From positions 80,552,916 to 80,616,915 of the forward strand of contig OZ024903.1 in NCBI GenBank assembly GCA_964017125.1: a stretch of DNA of 64,000 bases, in the 5' to 3' direction. Under the pieces are notes generated by a model. That model was not told the DNA's origin. It did not search any database and worked only from the letters and a program-made list of their open reading frames with translations. Made by a program: the position numbers and the translations under genes. The first letter of the stretch is position 1. Every line of letters starts with the position of its first letter. This DNA is from Flabesymbios commensalis (taxonomy: Eukaryota > Annelida > Polychaeta > Terebellida > Flabelligeridae). Positions 24,353 through 35,302 of the stretch are shown one piece after another.

Positions 24353-24450
24353 TAGCAAACACAAGACAACGACCCACAGCCAGCCGGGTGCTAGACCGAC
24401 GTTGAAGATGGTGGGTAAACTCTATGGCAGCATTGGGCCAATGTCCAGCG
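24353..24450. mobile_element. family A MITE, degraded
   Basis: CTAGCAAACACAAGACAACG opens the element and GCATTGGGCCAATGTCCAGC closes it. The centre is GACGTTGAAGATGGTGGG. Confidence 0.5.
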
Positions 24451-24544
24451 GGATGAGTGATGTCAATGTGACAGCTCTATATCCATGTGATAACATATAA
24501 TAAGCCATAAATATATATAACATAAAATTAAGATGGAGTAGCGC

Positions 24545-24601
24545 CATGTCTGACACATCAGCGCCGTGGATAAAGTATCGAACGCCAATGTGTCAGACAT
24601 G
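24545..24601. repeat. 14-bp stem hairpin just 3' of the LINE coding end
   Basis: CATGTCTGACACAT and its exact reverse complement ATGTGTCAGACATG are separated by 29 bases. It lies about 40 bases downstream of the LINE stop codon on the minus strand, so it could be LINE 3' UTR structure or an adjoining small palindrome. Confidence 0.75.
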
Positions 24602-24637
24602 ACAGTAACTTCCAAAAAATGGTGATTATGAGTCTTA

Positions 24638-25456
24638 CTATTTCTTTGTTAGCAAAGAAAATCGTTTAGTGGCGGTGATAAAAGTATCTAGCAGGCATAT
24701 CAATCGAAGGTCAAGAAGGCTGTCACGTGTACCATGGAGAAGCGTCTCTAAGTTGAAGTTTATATTTATTTGGGTTAAATTTTCTATTAAAACGACTCTT
24801 GGTAGATGGTATTGTGGACATTCGATAAAAAAATGGTTGATTGTTTCGTTACGTCCACATGTACATAGGGGATTATCAATAATGTTCATTGTAAAAAGAT
24901 GGTGGTTATGTTCACTGCATTCCATGCTGATTCTGGCCAAGATAATATTAAGTTTCCTTTTGCCAATGTTATAGTATGATTTTGTATTGGGCTTGTTTCT
25001 TTTTAGTATTTGTTTTAGTGACTCTTTTGATGTCAAATCTTTAATAGAATCGTCTAGATTGTTCCAGAATTGGGTGGTGGCAGGAATATAAGATTTTCGA
25101 GAGGTTCCTGTACGAGTGTTGGTTTGGTTTATATTTGAGTTGTTTCGTAGGTTGTATCTGCCTTGACTAGTCTCTTTAACTGTTTGGGGAATAATGGGTT
25201 TTAAATAAGAAGGAGTCCTATCGTGAAGTATATCAGAATAAAGTATGATCATCTCGTTTTCGCGTCGGGACTGTAGACTTTCCCATGACAGTTCGGTGTA
25301 AATGTTAATAGATGATGTGCCACGTATAGCCCCTGATACTATTTTTCCTGCTCTCTTCTGAATTTTGTCAAAAAGTTCCAGATTTTCTTTAGTTGCATTT
25401 GAAAAAAGCTCGTGTGAGTATTCCAGGACGCTTCTGACAAAGGTAAAATAAAGAAT
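24638..25456 (-). pseudogene. LINE C-terminal tail with CxCG...H...C motif
   Basis: In frame from about 25,438: FVRSVLEYSHELFSNATKEN, DKIQKRAGKIVSG, then a long basic region and PLCTCGRNETINHFFIECPQ near the end. The spacing C-x-C-G-x(5)-HF-x(3)-C-P is typical of the zinc-knuckle-like tail of CR1-group LINEs. The stop is at 24,638. It is offset from the reverse transcriptase frame by one base near 25,450. Confidence 0.88.
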
Positions 25457-27001
25457 TTAAAGACTATTTCTACTGAGTTTGAAACTAAGTGGATTTAGGA
25501 TATCCAAACGTTTATTGGCTTTAATTGATATTTCCTCAAAGTGTTTGTCCCATTTTAAATTTTGTTGAAGGGTAACACCTAAATGTTTAGAGTAGAGTAT
25601 ATTTTGTAATTCTTGGTTATACATCTTAAGGTTATTTGGGGGAGTAATATTTCTATAATTAACCACCATACTGTTTGTTTTTAAAGCGCTGAAGCTGACA
25701 ATCCATTGTTGCGCCCATGCTTCGAGTTTTTCGAGGTCGCTGTTTAGAATTTGCGAATTTATTATATGACAATTTGAAATAGATAAAAGTAAATTGTCAT
25801 CTGCAAATAGAGTCAGTTTTGATGTTAGGCCTTCTTCCATATCATTAATGTAAACCAGAAACAAAAGTGGTCCAAGGACGGAGCCTTGAGGAACTCCAGC
25901 GTTTATATCAGCCCAGCAAGACGACTCACCCTGCAGCACCACCCGCTGCTTTCTGTCACACAAGTAGTTACTAATCCATGCAAGTAATTCCTCCGTGATT
26001 CCCATATTTTTTAGCTTGAATAATAGCCCGGCGTGCCATACTTTGTCAGAAGCTTTGGAGATGTCACCAAACACCATCTGTACTTTTAATCCCTTATCGA
26101 AAGCTTCGGAGATGCTGTGGTACAAATGTACCAGATGGTGTGTGGTGCTACATCCCGGAAGAAATCCAGATTGAAATTTATATACTAGGTCGTTATCTCT
26201 GAAATAGTTATACACTTTTCCATTACTTTGCCTACAGAACCTAATAGGGAAACGGGGCGGTAATTATTAGGGGAGCTCTTATCGCCTTTTTTTAATATTG
26301 GGATTACATTTGCCTGTTTCCATGTATCGGGAAAGATTCCGTGTTGGAGGGATAAATTAAAAAGATTAGTTAACGGTTTTGATATTGTTTTGGCAGTTAG
26401 TTTTAAGACATGTGGACTAATACCGTCAGGGCCAGGTGCTTTTGCTGGTTTAAGTGTAACTAGAATATCTTGCACTTCCTCGTCGCTGAGGCGTATTGAT
26501 CTTAATCGACCTTCTGTGATGAATTCAGCAGCAGGCAGTGTTGTGTGCGAGTCGTCCACTGTGGAATGCGAAACGAAGAAATTGTTAAGCGCACTTGCTT
26601 TGCTGATATTGTCATGAACAGCTTCACCTGATGGCAATAATAGAGCTGGCATGTTGTCGGATTTTGAGTTCCCAATATGTTGTTTAATTGTTTGCCACCA
26701 CCCGCGACCACCGATATCTTCTAACTCTAAATTACTGATTTGTTTGTTTTCGTATGCTTCTTTGGATAAAGCCAAACAATGAACATATTCATTTCGAATT
26801 CTGCGATATTTTGACCATGCTTCGTTGGTGTTTTTTAATTTAGCGTGTCTAAATAGTCTGTCCCGCTGACGCCTTTTGGAGTGTACCACGGTTGGTCGCC
26901 CTTTCGAATTGTTACAATTTTGTTAGGAATGAATTGCCTGGCCAGATTAATAAAAGATTGCGCAATGAGAGAGATAATTTCGTTAACATTCTGCCGGTCT
27001 A
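25457..27001 (-). pseudogene. LINE reverse transcriptase
   Basis: After the insertion the protein resumes with DRQNVNEIISLIAQSFINLA and a linker, then RT blocks: APGPDGISPHVLK, KKGDKSSPNNYRPVSLL, QSGFLPGCSTTHHL, GDISKASDKVWH (block A, usually KAFD), AGVPQGSVLGPLLFLVYIND (block B), LTLFADDNLLL (block C, both catalytic Asp present) and HLGVTLQQNLKWDKHF. A one-base frameshift near 26,205, just after GKVMEKC, divides it into two open frames (26,185-26,889 and 25,457-26,215). The ATG-started frames are not biological starts. Confidence 0.95.
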
Positions 27002-27007
27002 GATGTG

Positions 27008-29591
27008 TATGGAGCTGTATTCGGGTCAAAACAGTCAGGAAGACATTCGACGCAAACTCTCGTTCTAATTTAATGACATACGTTTTAATTGACGCATTTG
27101 TAATGTTGGCATTGTTGCTTATCTCATCTTAACCGACACACTTGTGGTTTTCTTTAGTTGCATAAGTTAATTGAGCCGTAATCTCATTTTAATTGACATG
27201 CCTGCAGTCTTCTTTACGGCTATGCAAGTTAATTGAACGCGTCCCGTTCTTCTTCATTGTCTGACGTTCAACTGTGATTGGCATTGCTGTTGACGGAGGC
27301 TCATTTTAGTTGAATCATCTGCGTTTTACCCGACTAAGAACGAACGCGAGCGCAGTGTTTAGGCCTACACAGCTCTACATAAAATACCTGGAGATAACTT
27401 GGCCTTAATGTGATTCGCGCCAAGGTCACATTCTGTTTGTGCTCTCAAGTCAAGACTCAATGTGAAGGTAAGTTTTCGATAAAATCATATTACATGTAGG
27501 TGTAGTCTATATTAAACTAATATGCGAGCAAAGTGAACATTTAACCATGATAGACACGTGAACTTGAATGTTCATGTTGCTAGTTTTTAAAGTTATAGGC
27601 TAGGCCCTAGGCTAGAGAGTCTATAGACTATAAAGTCTATAGTTTTTGAGGAATTATCGCCCACCACGGCACCAGGCATGACAATGTTCTGCTTATTATC
27701 TTTATTATTATTCCCATGTTTTTTGCCAGGCTATTTCTCCCTCATTTTGCATCGTGGTATGATGCTTGCATGATGCAGTTGAATATTATAAATAACTTTT
27801 TCCATAATGATTTAGTTCCTTTTCTTATGTCCAAATTTACTCTAGGCTACTTACCCCTACTTTATAGGCTCTAGCTGTTACTGTTAGGCCTACTGAACCA
27901 CATAGCCTCATAGGCCTATTACTAGTATTATACAGGAGCGCATGTTTTTATGCCATTATTCAGAGAAAAATGAGCGGATCTTGATCAAATTTTGTACAGC
28001 GCAAATTTAGGGGGTTATGGAACTACCCGAATAATATTATAGCTTTATAAATTATATAATTTTTATAGTATCTATAATGGTTAAAAAGGTGTAGGCCCTA
28101 CAATTTTGAATTTTTCAAGTTTTTCTGAAAAAGTGAGAAAAAAACATGACTTTATAGAGACGTCATATATTTTATTTTACATGCTCTAAAAAGTGTTGAC
28201 CTGTTTCTTGTATGAGTTGATACCAACACCACAAACAAAATTCTATAAAAATTGGCCCATTATAGCCTATAGATAGATAATTGCTGAATTAGAAGATCAC
28301 CTACGATACCGGGTAATGCGCTACGCCGCTAGACTACAAAAAAGGCTAAATAATGTGGTTCCAGTAGCTGAGTAGATCTCCCGGTGGGCCCTAGTATAGT
28401 TTTTATTGTACTCAGCTTTAAGCCACCCAGAGTAGGCCTATTGTACACACATAATCTATAAACTTTATAAACTTTAAGTATAAAATAACGAAAAAAGATA
28501 CTGTGATGCAGGTTGTGGTGGTGGGCGAAAATAGATATTAGTCTAATTAAGCTTGAGAGATGCACTACTACTAGGCCCTATATCTGTTTAGTCTACGTTT
28601 AATATAGGCCCCTATTACGAATAATAATCATTAATGTTATTTATGTCATTTATATTAACCATAACATATATTTTACGGCTATCTGATTTAGGCCTAGTGA
28701 TTATCTCCTGGTTTATACCCAACTGTCGATAATAGGGGATTTTAAATGTTAAAAGTCCATTGAAAGCACGTCATTTAGTGAAAATGGGACGAAATGACGG
28801 TGAGGGTGGGTATAATCCATCTATTTTACAACAATATTAGAAACAGTGATCAATGTATGTAATAACTGAAGAATGGCATCAATAAATAAATTTTAATATA
28901 CATCATTTTGTTGTTGAGCATTATTTACCATGTTGACAGACCTTAATTCTCCTCCACTCTCCAGATGGCGCTGTTGCCGGCGAGGAACAAGTGTAAACCA
29001 CGTGTCGAACCCCACAATTATTATTGGCCAGAATGTGACCTTGGGACAGATCACATTAAGGCCAAGTTATCTCCACGTGTTTTATGTAGAGCTGTAAACA
29101 CTGCGCTAAATTGGATGCGCGTTCGTTCTTAGTCGGCTAAAACACAGATTACTCGACCAACATGATTCCCCGTCAACAGCAATGCCAATCACAGTTGAAC
29201 GTTAGACAGTCAAGAAGAACGGGACGCGTTCAATTAACTTGTATAGCCGTAAAGCAGACTACAGGCATGTCAATTAAAATGAGATTACGGCTCAATTAAC
29301 TTATGCAACTAAAGAAGTCCACAAGTGTGTCGATTAAGATGAGGTACGCAACATTACAAATGCGTCAATTAAAACGTAGGCCTATGTCATTAAAGAAGAA
29401 CGAGAGTTGCAAAATTAAAATGAGATTGCTGTTCAATTAACTTATGTAACTGTAAAGAAGACCACAATCGTGTCGGTTAAGATAAGATGAGATAATTAAA
29501 AATGCGTCAATTAAAACGTATGTCATTAAATCAGAACAAGAGTTTGCGTCGAATGACTTCCTGACAGTTTTGACCCGAATACAGCTCCATA
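27008..29591. mobile_element. foldback-type DNA element with long terminal inverted repeats, inserted in the LINE
   Basis: The left end starts TATGGAGCTGTATTCGGGTC and the right end is its reverse complement. The left arm runs 27,008-27,434 and the right arm about 29,026-29,591. In the outer 90 bases the arms differ at about four sites. The target site GATGTG is duplicated at 27,002-27,007 and 29,592-29,597; it could be read as 8 bp, TAGATGTG, if the right end is trimmed by two bases. Arms contain internal subrepeats built around TTAATTGA, and the right arm carries one extra ~120-bp subrepeat. The 1.6-kb middle has no convincing ORF, so the element is non-autonomous. The superfamily is not determined; long subrepeated arms recall Foldback/Galileo-type elements. 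Confidence 0.92.
27435..29025. other. interior of the foldback element, non-coding
   Basis: AT-rich with several TAGGCCTA octamers. The longest open frame is under 80 codons and resembles nothing. I see no transposase motif. Confidence 0.6.
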
Positions 29592-29597
29592 GATGTG

Positions 29598-30027
29598 CTT
29601 GCCAATCGTGGTTTATAATAGCCGCGTTCAGCCCTTCCCAATCTGCTTCTGAGTACAGCCAGATGTGTCGCGATAAAGTGGTTTTGGGAGGGAGATCTAT
29701 TGAGATATTGCAGGAAATTTGACAATGGTCGGTGGTCGCGAGGGGTGGGGTAATACTCACGTTGCCGGCTCGAAGCGTAGGCGTGACAATGAATTGGTCT
29801 AGTATGGTGGCGGTTTTAATTGCATATCTTGTTGGTTGGTCAATTAACATAAGTAAAGAATTAGAATTGACAAAAAAGTGCAATTTAGTACCACTAGCAG
29901 TGTTCGGGTCGGCGTTAAAATCACCAGTTAAAATAATATTAATATATCCAGCTTGACGTATGGAATCATAGACATGTTGTAATTGGTCCCAAAAAATAAT
30001 ACCAGAATTAGGGGGACGGTAACACAC
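29598..30027 (-). pseudogene. LINE AP-endonuclease, C-terminal half
   Basis: Starts in CYRPPNSG and contains ILTGDFNADP (Asp/Asn of the catalytic site), ILDQFIVTP and ATTDHCQI (catalytic His, with TDH in place of the usual SDH). These are the standard APE-type LINE endonuclease motifs. The coding sequence is interrupted at INHDWQAHL by the foldback element. The apparent continuation to 29,437 is read-through into that element and not LINE protein. Confidence 0.92.
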
Positions 30028-30523
30028 ACAAATAACAGGTTTTTTTACGTTTAGTTACCAACTCTATACAGAGTATTTCCAATGAGTTAATTTCAAATTC
30101 AGTTTTCCGCTTGGCAATAATATTTTCATTAACATACAAAGCTACGCCTCCCCAAGGTACGTCTCCTTGACCTCTGTCCTTTCTAAATATAGGTAGGTAG
30201 CCGTTGAGTGATAGATCTAGGGTTTTGCTGTTGCATAATAAAGTTTCTGTTACAGCAACAAGGTCGAAGTGACCTTCGATTTCAGATTTTAAGGCGAGTA
30301 ATTTCTCAGTGTTAAGGCCACGGATATTGCAGTGCCACAAAGATAAACATGTTGATTGCGGTCCAGGGTTAAGCTCACCATCACCACATAGTAGAATTAA
30401 ATACATCACAAGCGTCATAACGGATAAAACAATGGATGTAACTAAAATAGAGTTAAATACAGATGATACAACATGAACCTTATACCTGTGTCTGTTAAAT
30501 AGACCAATTCTATCTCTGTACAT
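30008..30523 (-). pseudogene. LINE N-terminus: hydrophobic leader, 2A-like motif, start of endonuclease
   Basis: From ATG at 30,523, residues ~16-46 are strongly hydrophobic (HVVSSVFNSILVTSIVLSVM and on), followed directly by CGDGELNPGP (residues 46-55; motif at 30,359-30,385). The endonuclease begins with LWHCNIRGLN (substrate-binding Asn) and LVAVTETLL (metal-binding Glu). 2A consensus is D-V/I-E-x-N-P-G-P; here the hydrophobic V/I position is Gly. In non-LTR elements of sea urchin and some other invertebrates such a motif separates a leader from the main polyprotein by ribosome skipping. The frame is lost at an A7 run about 30,043, where the endonuclease continues in another frame. Confidence 0.88.
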
Positions 30524-30530
30524 TCACCCC

Positions 30531-31198
30531 CATGACTCTCTAAGTGATATCACCGTACTCACACCACAACCCAAGCAAGCATCGGTGACAAAAATATTTG
30601 AATTGAAAAATAAACATAATTTGGGAAAGAAACATAATAGTGTCAAAATACATAAATAAATACAATAATAATATAGAAATAATCCTCGGTGGCAATTGTT
30701 ATGCTAACATGCTTTCAGCGATAACTTTTTTTAATACATGCGTGTTCCTAGCTGGCCATTCTAAAAAAAATAATAAATTAAAAGTCTTAATCAGCTTCAG
30801 AGTGCGTTACATATAAATGGAGACCAGGAATAATATGTTGTGTCATGTTTATAAGGCGTCAATTAACGACAATACAACATTGACGCAGATCTGCACACAA
30901 AATAGACGTACAGCAAACAAAAGTGTATAGTGAGACCCCGACTGAATTACAACGTGAGCGATGCAGTGATAAGATGGCGACTTGTGAAGCACAGCAGATT
31001 TTTGTGGATTTGAAAAACTCCTTGTGGGATCCGGAGATATTCTTTGTGGGTGAACGTTTAAAAGTTTTCACAAACATATATTTTTTTCTGTTGTAGTCAC
31101 CTCTGAACAAGGGTCGCTCAGCAATTACATTTTATTAGCCTATATTATTTATTAATTTAAGTAAAGAGGTCATTATAGATCGTATGCATAGAAAACGT
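30531..31198. other. no recognisable feature
   Basis: Lies immediately upstream of the LINE ORF. The first part could be LINE 5' UTR, but I see no boundary or target duplication. Confidence 0.4.
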
Positions 31199-31930
31199 TA
31201 ACTCTTTGCCTGCTAGTGACGCATATAAGCGCAACAAAGTTGTTTAGCTTTCACGCTGAAAATCTTTCTGTGGAATATAAATAACATGGCACGTGTGTTG
31301 ATTAGAGGCGAGAAGATGCAGGAACCCGTTTTGGCGCAGGTGTATGTGCGTGTCCACACTTTGATGTACACATCCATGCCCTGTGGCGTGCCAACATATA
31401 TTAGTCTCCACACATTCCAGTACTATAGTACAGTAGCAGGCAAAAAAACATATATATTTGAGGAGTTACCTATAAACATGATAAACCGGCGATATAACAT
31501 TTGTCCACGTGTTTAGAATTGTCCCCAGGGGTCTCTAGATACAGAATCGGGTTGATGACAACATTGCTGCAAATGGGGGCGAACTGATAATTTGACACTT
31601 TTTTACACCTACCCAATTTTTAATGAAAAATTTACTAAAATGTGATATTCACGTTGTTCTCACTCTATCACAAAGTTGGGCCGCTTAATTAAAATTTAGG
31701 TGCATATAGTTGTATATCTATAGAATTAAAATAGTAAAAAAATATGACAACTTCCCTGTAGCATCCCACTTTGAGGAGCTATTCTGAATATTGTAAATAT
31801 CGTAAATAGGCCTATGTCGCGAGAAAAATATTTTCAAAATAGTCAATGGTTTTAATTTTTTTTTTAAATAGTTTATGGCAGTAGAAAAGGTTAAAACAAT
31901 TATAGTCGTGATTAGAGGTCAAAGGATTAA
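31199..31930. mobile_element. possible long family B element
   Basis: Left TTAACTCTTTGCCTGCTAG and right GATTAGAGGTCAAAGGATTAA have the TTAA-AxCCTTT style of family B ends. They are over 700 bases apart and no central hairpin is visible, so this may be two eroded elements. Confidence 0.35.
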
Positions 31931-31947
31931 GCATTATCAACGCCTAG

Positions 31948-32057
31948 CCAGCAAACACGAGACACTGAATCAATGCTGATTTAATGTTGGCCCAGAGTCG
32001 GAGAAGATGGGCCAACATGAAATCAACATTGGTTCAGTGTCTCGTGTTTGCTGGGAT
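31948..32057. mobile_element. family A palindromic MITE, well preserved
   Basis: CAGCAAACACGAGACACTGA / TCAGTGTCTCGTGTTTGCTG form nearly perfect outer arms. Inner arms are ATGTTGGCCCA / TGGGCCAACAT, centre GAGTCGGAGAAGA. Confidence 0.9.
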
Positions 32058-32121
32058 AGCCAGACTGAGAAGACTTAGAATTGAATAAAAAAATATTATT
32101 AAATCCTCGGTGACTATAACC

Positions 32122-32222
32122 GAGATATTGACCCAATGTTGGTTCAAAGTTGGGCCAGCATCTTAGAAGATGTACCAGCATTCAGCCAACATTGGGTCAA
32201 TGTTCCCCGTTTGTTGGGAAAT
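32122..32222. mobile_element. family A palindromic MITE
   Basis: ATTGACCCAATGTTGGTTC at the left, CCAACATTGGGTCAATGTTC at the right, followed by CCGTTTGTTGGGA. The centre CATCTTAGAAGATG is self-complementary. Confidence 0.85.
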
Positions 32223-32234
32223 GTTAGCACACCT

Positions 32235-32340
32235 AATACAAAGGGGTTGATCCAATGCTCGATTAATGTTAGGCCAGTGTCAAAGACGATGGTCCAACAT
32301 TATTTCAGCATTGTGTCAACCTCTTGTGTCAGCTGGCACT
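32235..32340. mobile_element. family A palindromic MITE
   Basis: GGGTTGATCCAATGCTCGAT at the left, centre GTGTCAAAGACGATGG, then CAGCATTGTGTCAACCTC and a CTCTTGTGTCAGCTGG end. Third family A copy within 400 bp. Confidence 0.75.
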
Positions 32341-32509
32341 AAGAGGCCCAAAGAATACAAAGAATATTCGAACATTCATACATGTTTGCAGATAAGTATC
32401 AATAGAAAATAATTATGTGCAAAGTAGCCCTAATTATGTTCCAATGAGGAGTAGCGCTATCAATAGAACATGCAGAATGGAAATAGAGTTAAAATATGAA
32501 TCTGCAAGA

Positions 32510-32600
32510 TTAAATGAATGGATGGGGCTTTATACCAAAGCGGGATGCTAACCCGCGAGCTCTGGCACGACAGACAGCAGCATTTAAACACCACGCCAGA
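32510..32600 (-). repeat. tRNA-like sequence, weak
   Basis: On the minus strand GCGTGGTGTTTAAATGCTG is followed by GCGGGTTAGCATCCCGC, an A-box/B-box-like pair. It is too diverged to assign. Confidence 0.3.
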
Positions 32601-33188
32601 GCATTCCTTCCCCTGGGACAAAAGTCGTGTAGCATTTTAAAGCCTAGACTAGTCTCATTTTTACTCTCGTTGACTTAGTAGCTTAAACTGTAAATCTTAT
32701 CCATGGTGCATACACCACATTGCGTACATTATACATTAATATTCCAAGTATAAAAGGTCTCTCCACCTGAAAATAAGATCCACCTTAATAAGATCTAGAA
32801 AATTCATAAATATTCAACAGGTTGCGTGATAGGCTAACATTTAAACAACAATTTAGCCGTGGTATCAGTTAAAAAATTGTCATATTTTAAAAGACATTTA
32901 TCCCATTATTTCTATTCCTTATTGATATGTGCTTTATGATTTCAAATTGAAATAAGAAATAAGAGTTTATATGTTTATACACACCATGTGCATCAAATCT
33001 GTGGAAACGTACTAGTACTGTTCACGTTCGTGACTCGGAATTCAGAACAGCAGCAAACAGAACTTGGAGCGTGCACGAGGATTATAAAACCTGAAGAGCG
33101 GAGGAATTGTCCACCAGAAAGTGAAACATTGATCCAACATTGACGCAATGCTGTATTATCACCTGAGCTTTCGGCAAAATCCAGTATC

Positions 33189-33299
33189 CTAGCAAACACG
33201 AGGCGTTGAGCCAATGTTGCTTTACTGCTCGCCCAGCGTCTGCGACGCTGACCCAAAATTAAAGCAACATTTTCTCAATATGTCTCGTGTATGCTGGGA
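33189..33299. mobile_element. family A palindromic MITE
   Basis: CTAGCAAACACGAGGCGTTG at the left; TCTCGTGTATGCTGGGAT at the right; centre GCGTCTGCGACGC. Confidence 0.85.
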
Positions 33300-33682
33300 T
33301 ATCTGTCATATAGACCATAGAGGTAGAAAAACTGTATATATATAGACCAACAAACACACTTGGATGCCATGGGCGTCGGGCGAACCTTTGGCATATATAT
33401 ACATACGCTCTGCACTATTTAATGGCCTATTTAATGGGACTAAATAGAAAGTCTATACAACAATTTGTAATTAAATATGTATAAGAAGTAGGCTAATTCA
33501 TAGAATACTAGAAAGTGACAAAGTACAAAATATATAGAAACATAATGAAAGCTCTCATGGTTTGTTCACATGATACAGAATTTCTGATATTCCACTTGAT
33601 CAAGCGTTTCTACACTGTTCCTTAGCGATTTTACATCAAGCTAACTCTTCATATTTTCATTCACCATGAACTGTGAATTGCT

Positions 33683-33928
33683 TTAACCCTTTAACCGCCA
33701 AATTCTGTAATCGAAATTTTCACCCACTTGAAGTTGTGTCCCGCTGACGTGATCCACAACTTCAAGTGGGTGAAAATTATTCAGATGTGACAAATTGGAG
33801 GTCAACGATGTCTAAATCGTGTTGATTGATGTTACGTTTTATCCTTAACATGTTAAAAAGCTAGTATATAATGTGCAAATAAAAATGTAAAAAACGACTA
33901 TAATCGGGACCGGTGGTTAAAGGGTTAA
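33683..33928. mobile_element. family B MITE, TTAACCGCC subfamily
   Basis: TTAACCCTTTAACCGCC at the left, ACCGGTGGTTAAAGGGTTAA at the right. Hairpin CCCACTTGAAGTTGTG / CACAACTTCAAGTGGG with loop GCTGACGT. Confidence 0.88.
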
Positions 33929-34507
33929 TAACCAAATGTATGCCCTAATGTATCAACTTATTAGAGGTACTGAGTTCGAATGTTTGTTATCGGGGTTTGC
34001 GCATTATACAGTGTTCCAAAATATTCAAAACCTGGAGAGTGCAGTGCTGTCTATGGTACTGTACACTATAAAGAACTCATTCGATAAGAGTGGTAGTCCC
34101 GACTTCGGCCACTTCGGGCTTTTTTCTGTCGCGATGTTGCCATGATTGTGCAGAAAACGGCGTAAAGCAATGTTCACTCACTCACTCGCTCCTTATTTTT
34201 TATTGGTTATACCATACTATTATTGTAACTAAATTGTATTCATAATTTATCTTGTCGTCAGGCAGTCGAGCTGACACTACACACTACACACACTAGACAT
34301 AATCGAGTGAAAAACACATTTGGTCCCGTTCAAATGAATGATTTATAGACATATTTCGAGAAATACTCATGCGATTATAGCCTGTGATCAATTTTAAGGA
34401 GCATTCAGTCATAATCAATCTAAGACTCTTCAGCCTGTCATCTAACACAAGGACATGATAGAACCACATTGTAATTTAATACTTATGATATCGTGACAGG
34501 AATGTTG

Positions 34508-34580
34508 CACGTTATACAGCCGTATAAAGGAAAACAGCAGTAACTGTTTACTGCTGCTGTATACATTTGCACGACTGTAT
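34508..34580. mobile_element. family C palindromic MITE
   Basis: GTTATACAGCCGTATAAAGG, AACAGCAGTAACTG / TTTACTGCTGCTGTATAC, then GCACGACTGTATG. Confidence 0.6.
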
Positions 34581-34745
34581 GTATGATGATTATACTTGCA
34601 GACGCATTGTCACTTGCGGCTGATCATAATATTAATGCTGCTCGAGCTCCCTCCATAGAGGTTTCACCATCCAGGTGGGTCCACACCATCCACCAGACAT
34701 GAGTTTTTACGAAAATTTAACTGCGTTAACCAGTCATATACTTAG

Positions 34746-34925
34746 TATAAAGCGGCTCCATGTAATACACTAGATTATTTTCTCTACTGGGAAGCAATGT
34801 GAGACAAAAATTAAAAAAAATATTTATAGTACTAGTACTCATAATATATGTTTTAATTTTTGTCTCACATTGCTTGAGTCCCAGTAGAGAAAATAATCTA
34901 GTGTATTACATGGAGCGGCTTTATA
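34746..34925. mobile_element. palindromic MITE, 180 bp
   Basis: Left arm TATAAAGCGGCTCCATGTAA... and right arm ...TTACATGGAGCGGCTTTATA. Arms of about 75 bases are nearly identical and surround an AT-rich centre with TAGTACTAGTACTC. Confidence 0.9.
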
Positions 34926-35193
34926 ACAACTAATAAACGTATATTAACTAGATTGACAAACGAAGGAAAACATTTACCAGTTATTACTCTGCAATAATTT
35001 TGGTGCCTTTACGGCTTGAAATAATCCCGTATTTAGCAGATGATAGGTCTAGGAAGCAATGGGTGCGTGTTGTATAAGACACATACACTTGACTGAGACC
35101 AAATCAAGCATGACCGGGTCATGGAAGAGAAGGAAGTAGACAAAATGTTTACCCTTCTTCTCCCACTCAACACTACTTGCACAAATACGTTGA

Positions 35194-35237
35194 ATTAACT
35201 ACGGGCCAACGGCATTAGCCGTTGGCCCATAGTTAAT
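35194..35237. repeat. 44-bp perfect-style hairpin
   Basis: ATTAACTACGGGCCAACGGC then ATTA-spaced GCCGTTGGCCCATAGTTAAT. One mismatch pair in the arms. Confidence 0.8.
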
Positions 35238-35302
35238 CCACCTTATTGTGCTGACTTGGGTATTGGGTGTGTATTCCCTCATTGTGGATTTGTCATCTTT
35301 AA

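Larger units (their letters stand above)
24600..30530 (-). mobile_element. LINE (non-LTR retrotransposon, CR1/L2/Jockey-like), nearly full length, split by a DNA element
   Basis: Minus-strand element with, in order, a hydrophobic N-terminus and 2A-like motif, an AP-type endonuclease, reverse transcriptase, and a C-terminal Cys/His tail. The LINE moves by target-primed reverse transcription using its own endonuclease. Three single-base frameshifts (near 30,020-30,045, 26,195-26,215 and 25,445-25,460) plus the insertion at 27,008-29,591 make it inactive. The exact 5' end is not clear beyond 30,523. The 3' end is near 24,600, with no obvious poly-A. Clade assignment (CR1, L2, Crack, Daphne) needs a phylogeny. 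Confidence 0.93.

Noticed and set aside
24669-24974. Plus-strand ORFs over the LINE
   Set aside because: Antisense shadows of the LINE coding strand.
26881-27132. ORFs reading from the LINE into the inserted element on either strand (also 29,437-29,597)
   Set aside because: Chimeric read-through across the insertion boundary; not a gene.
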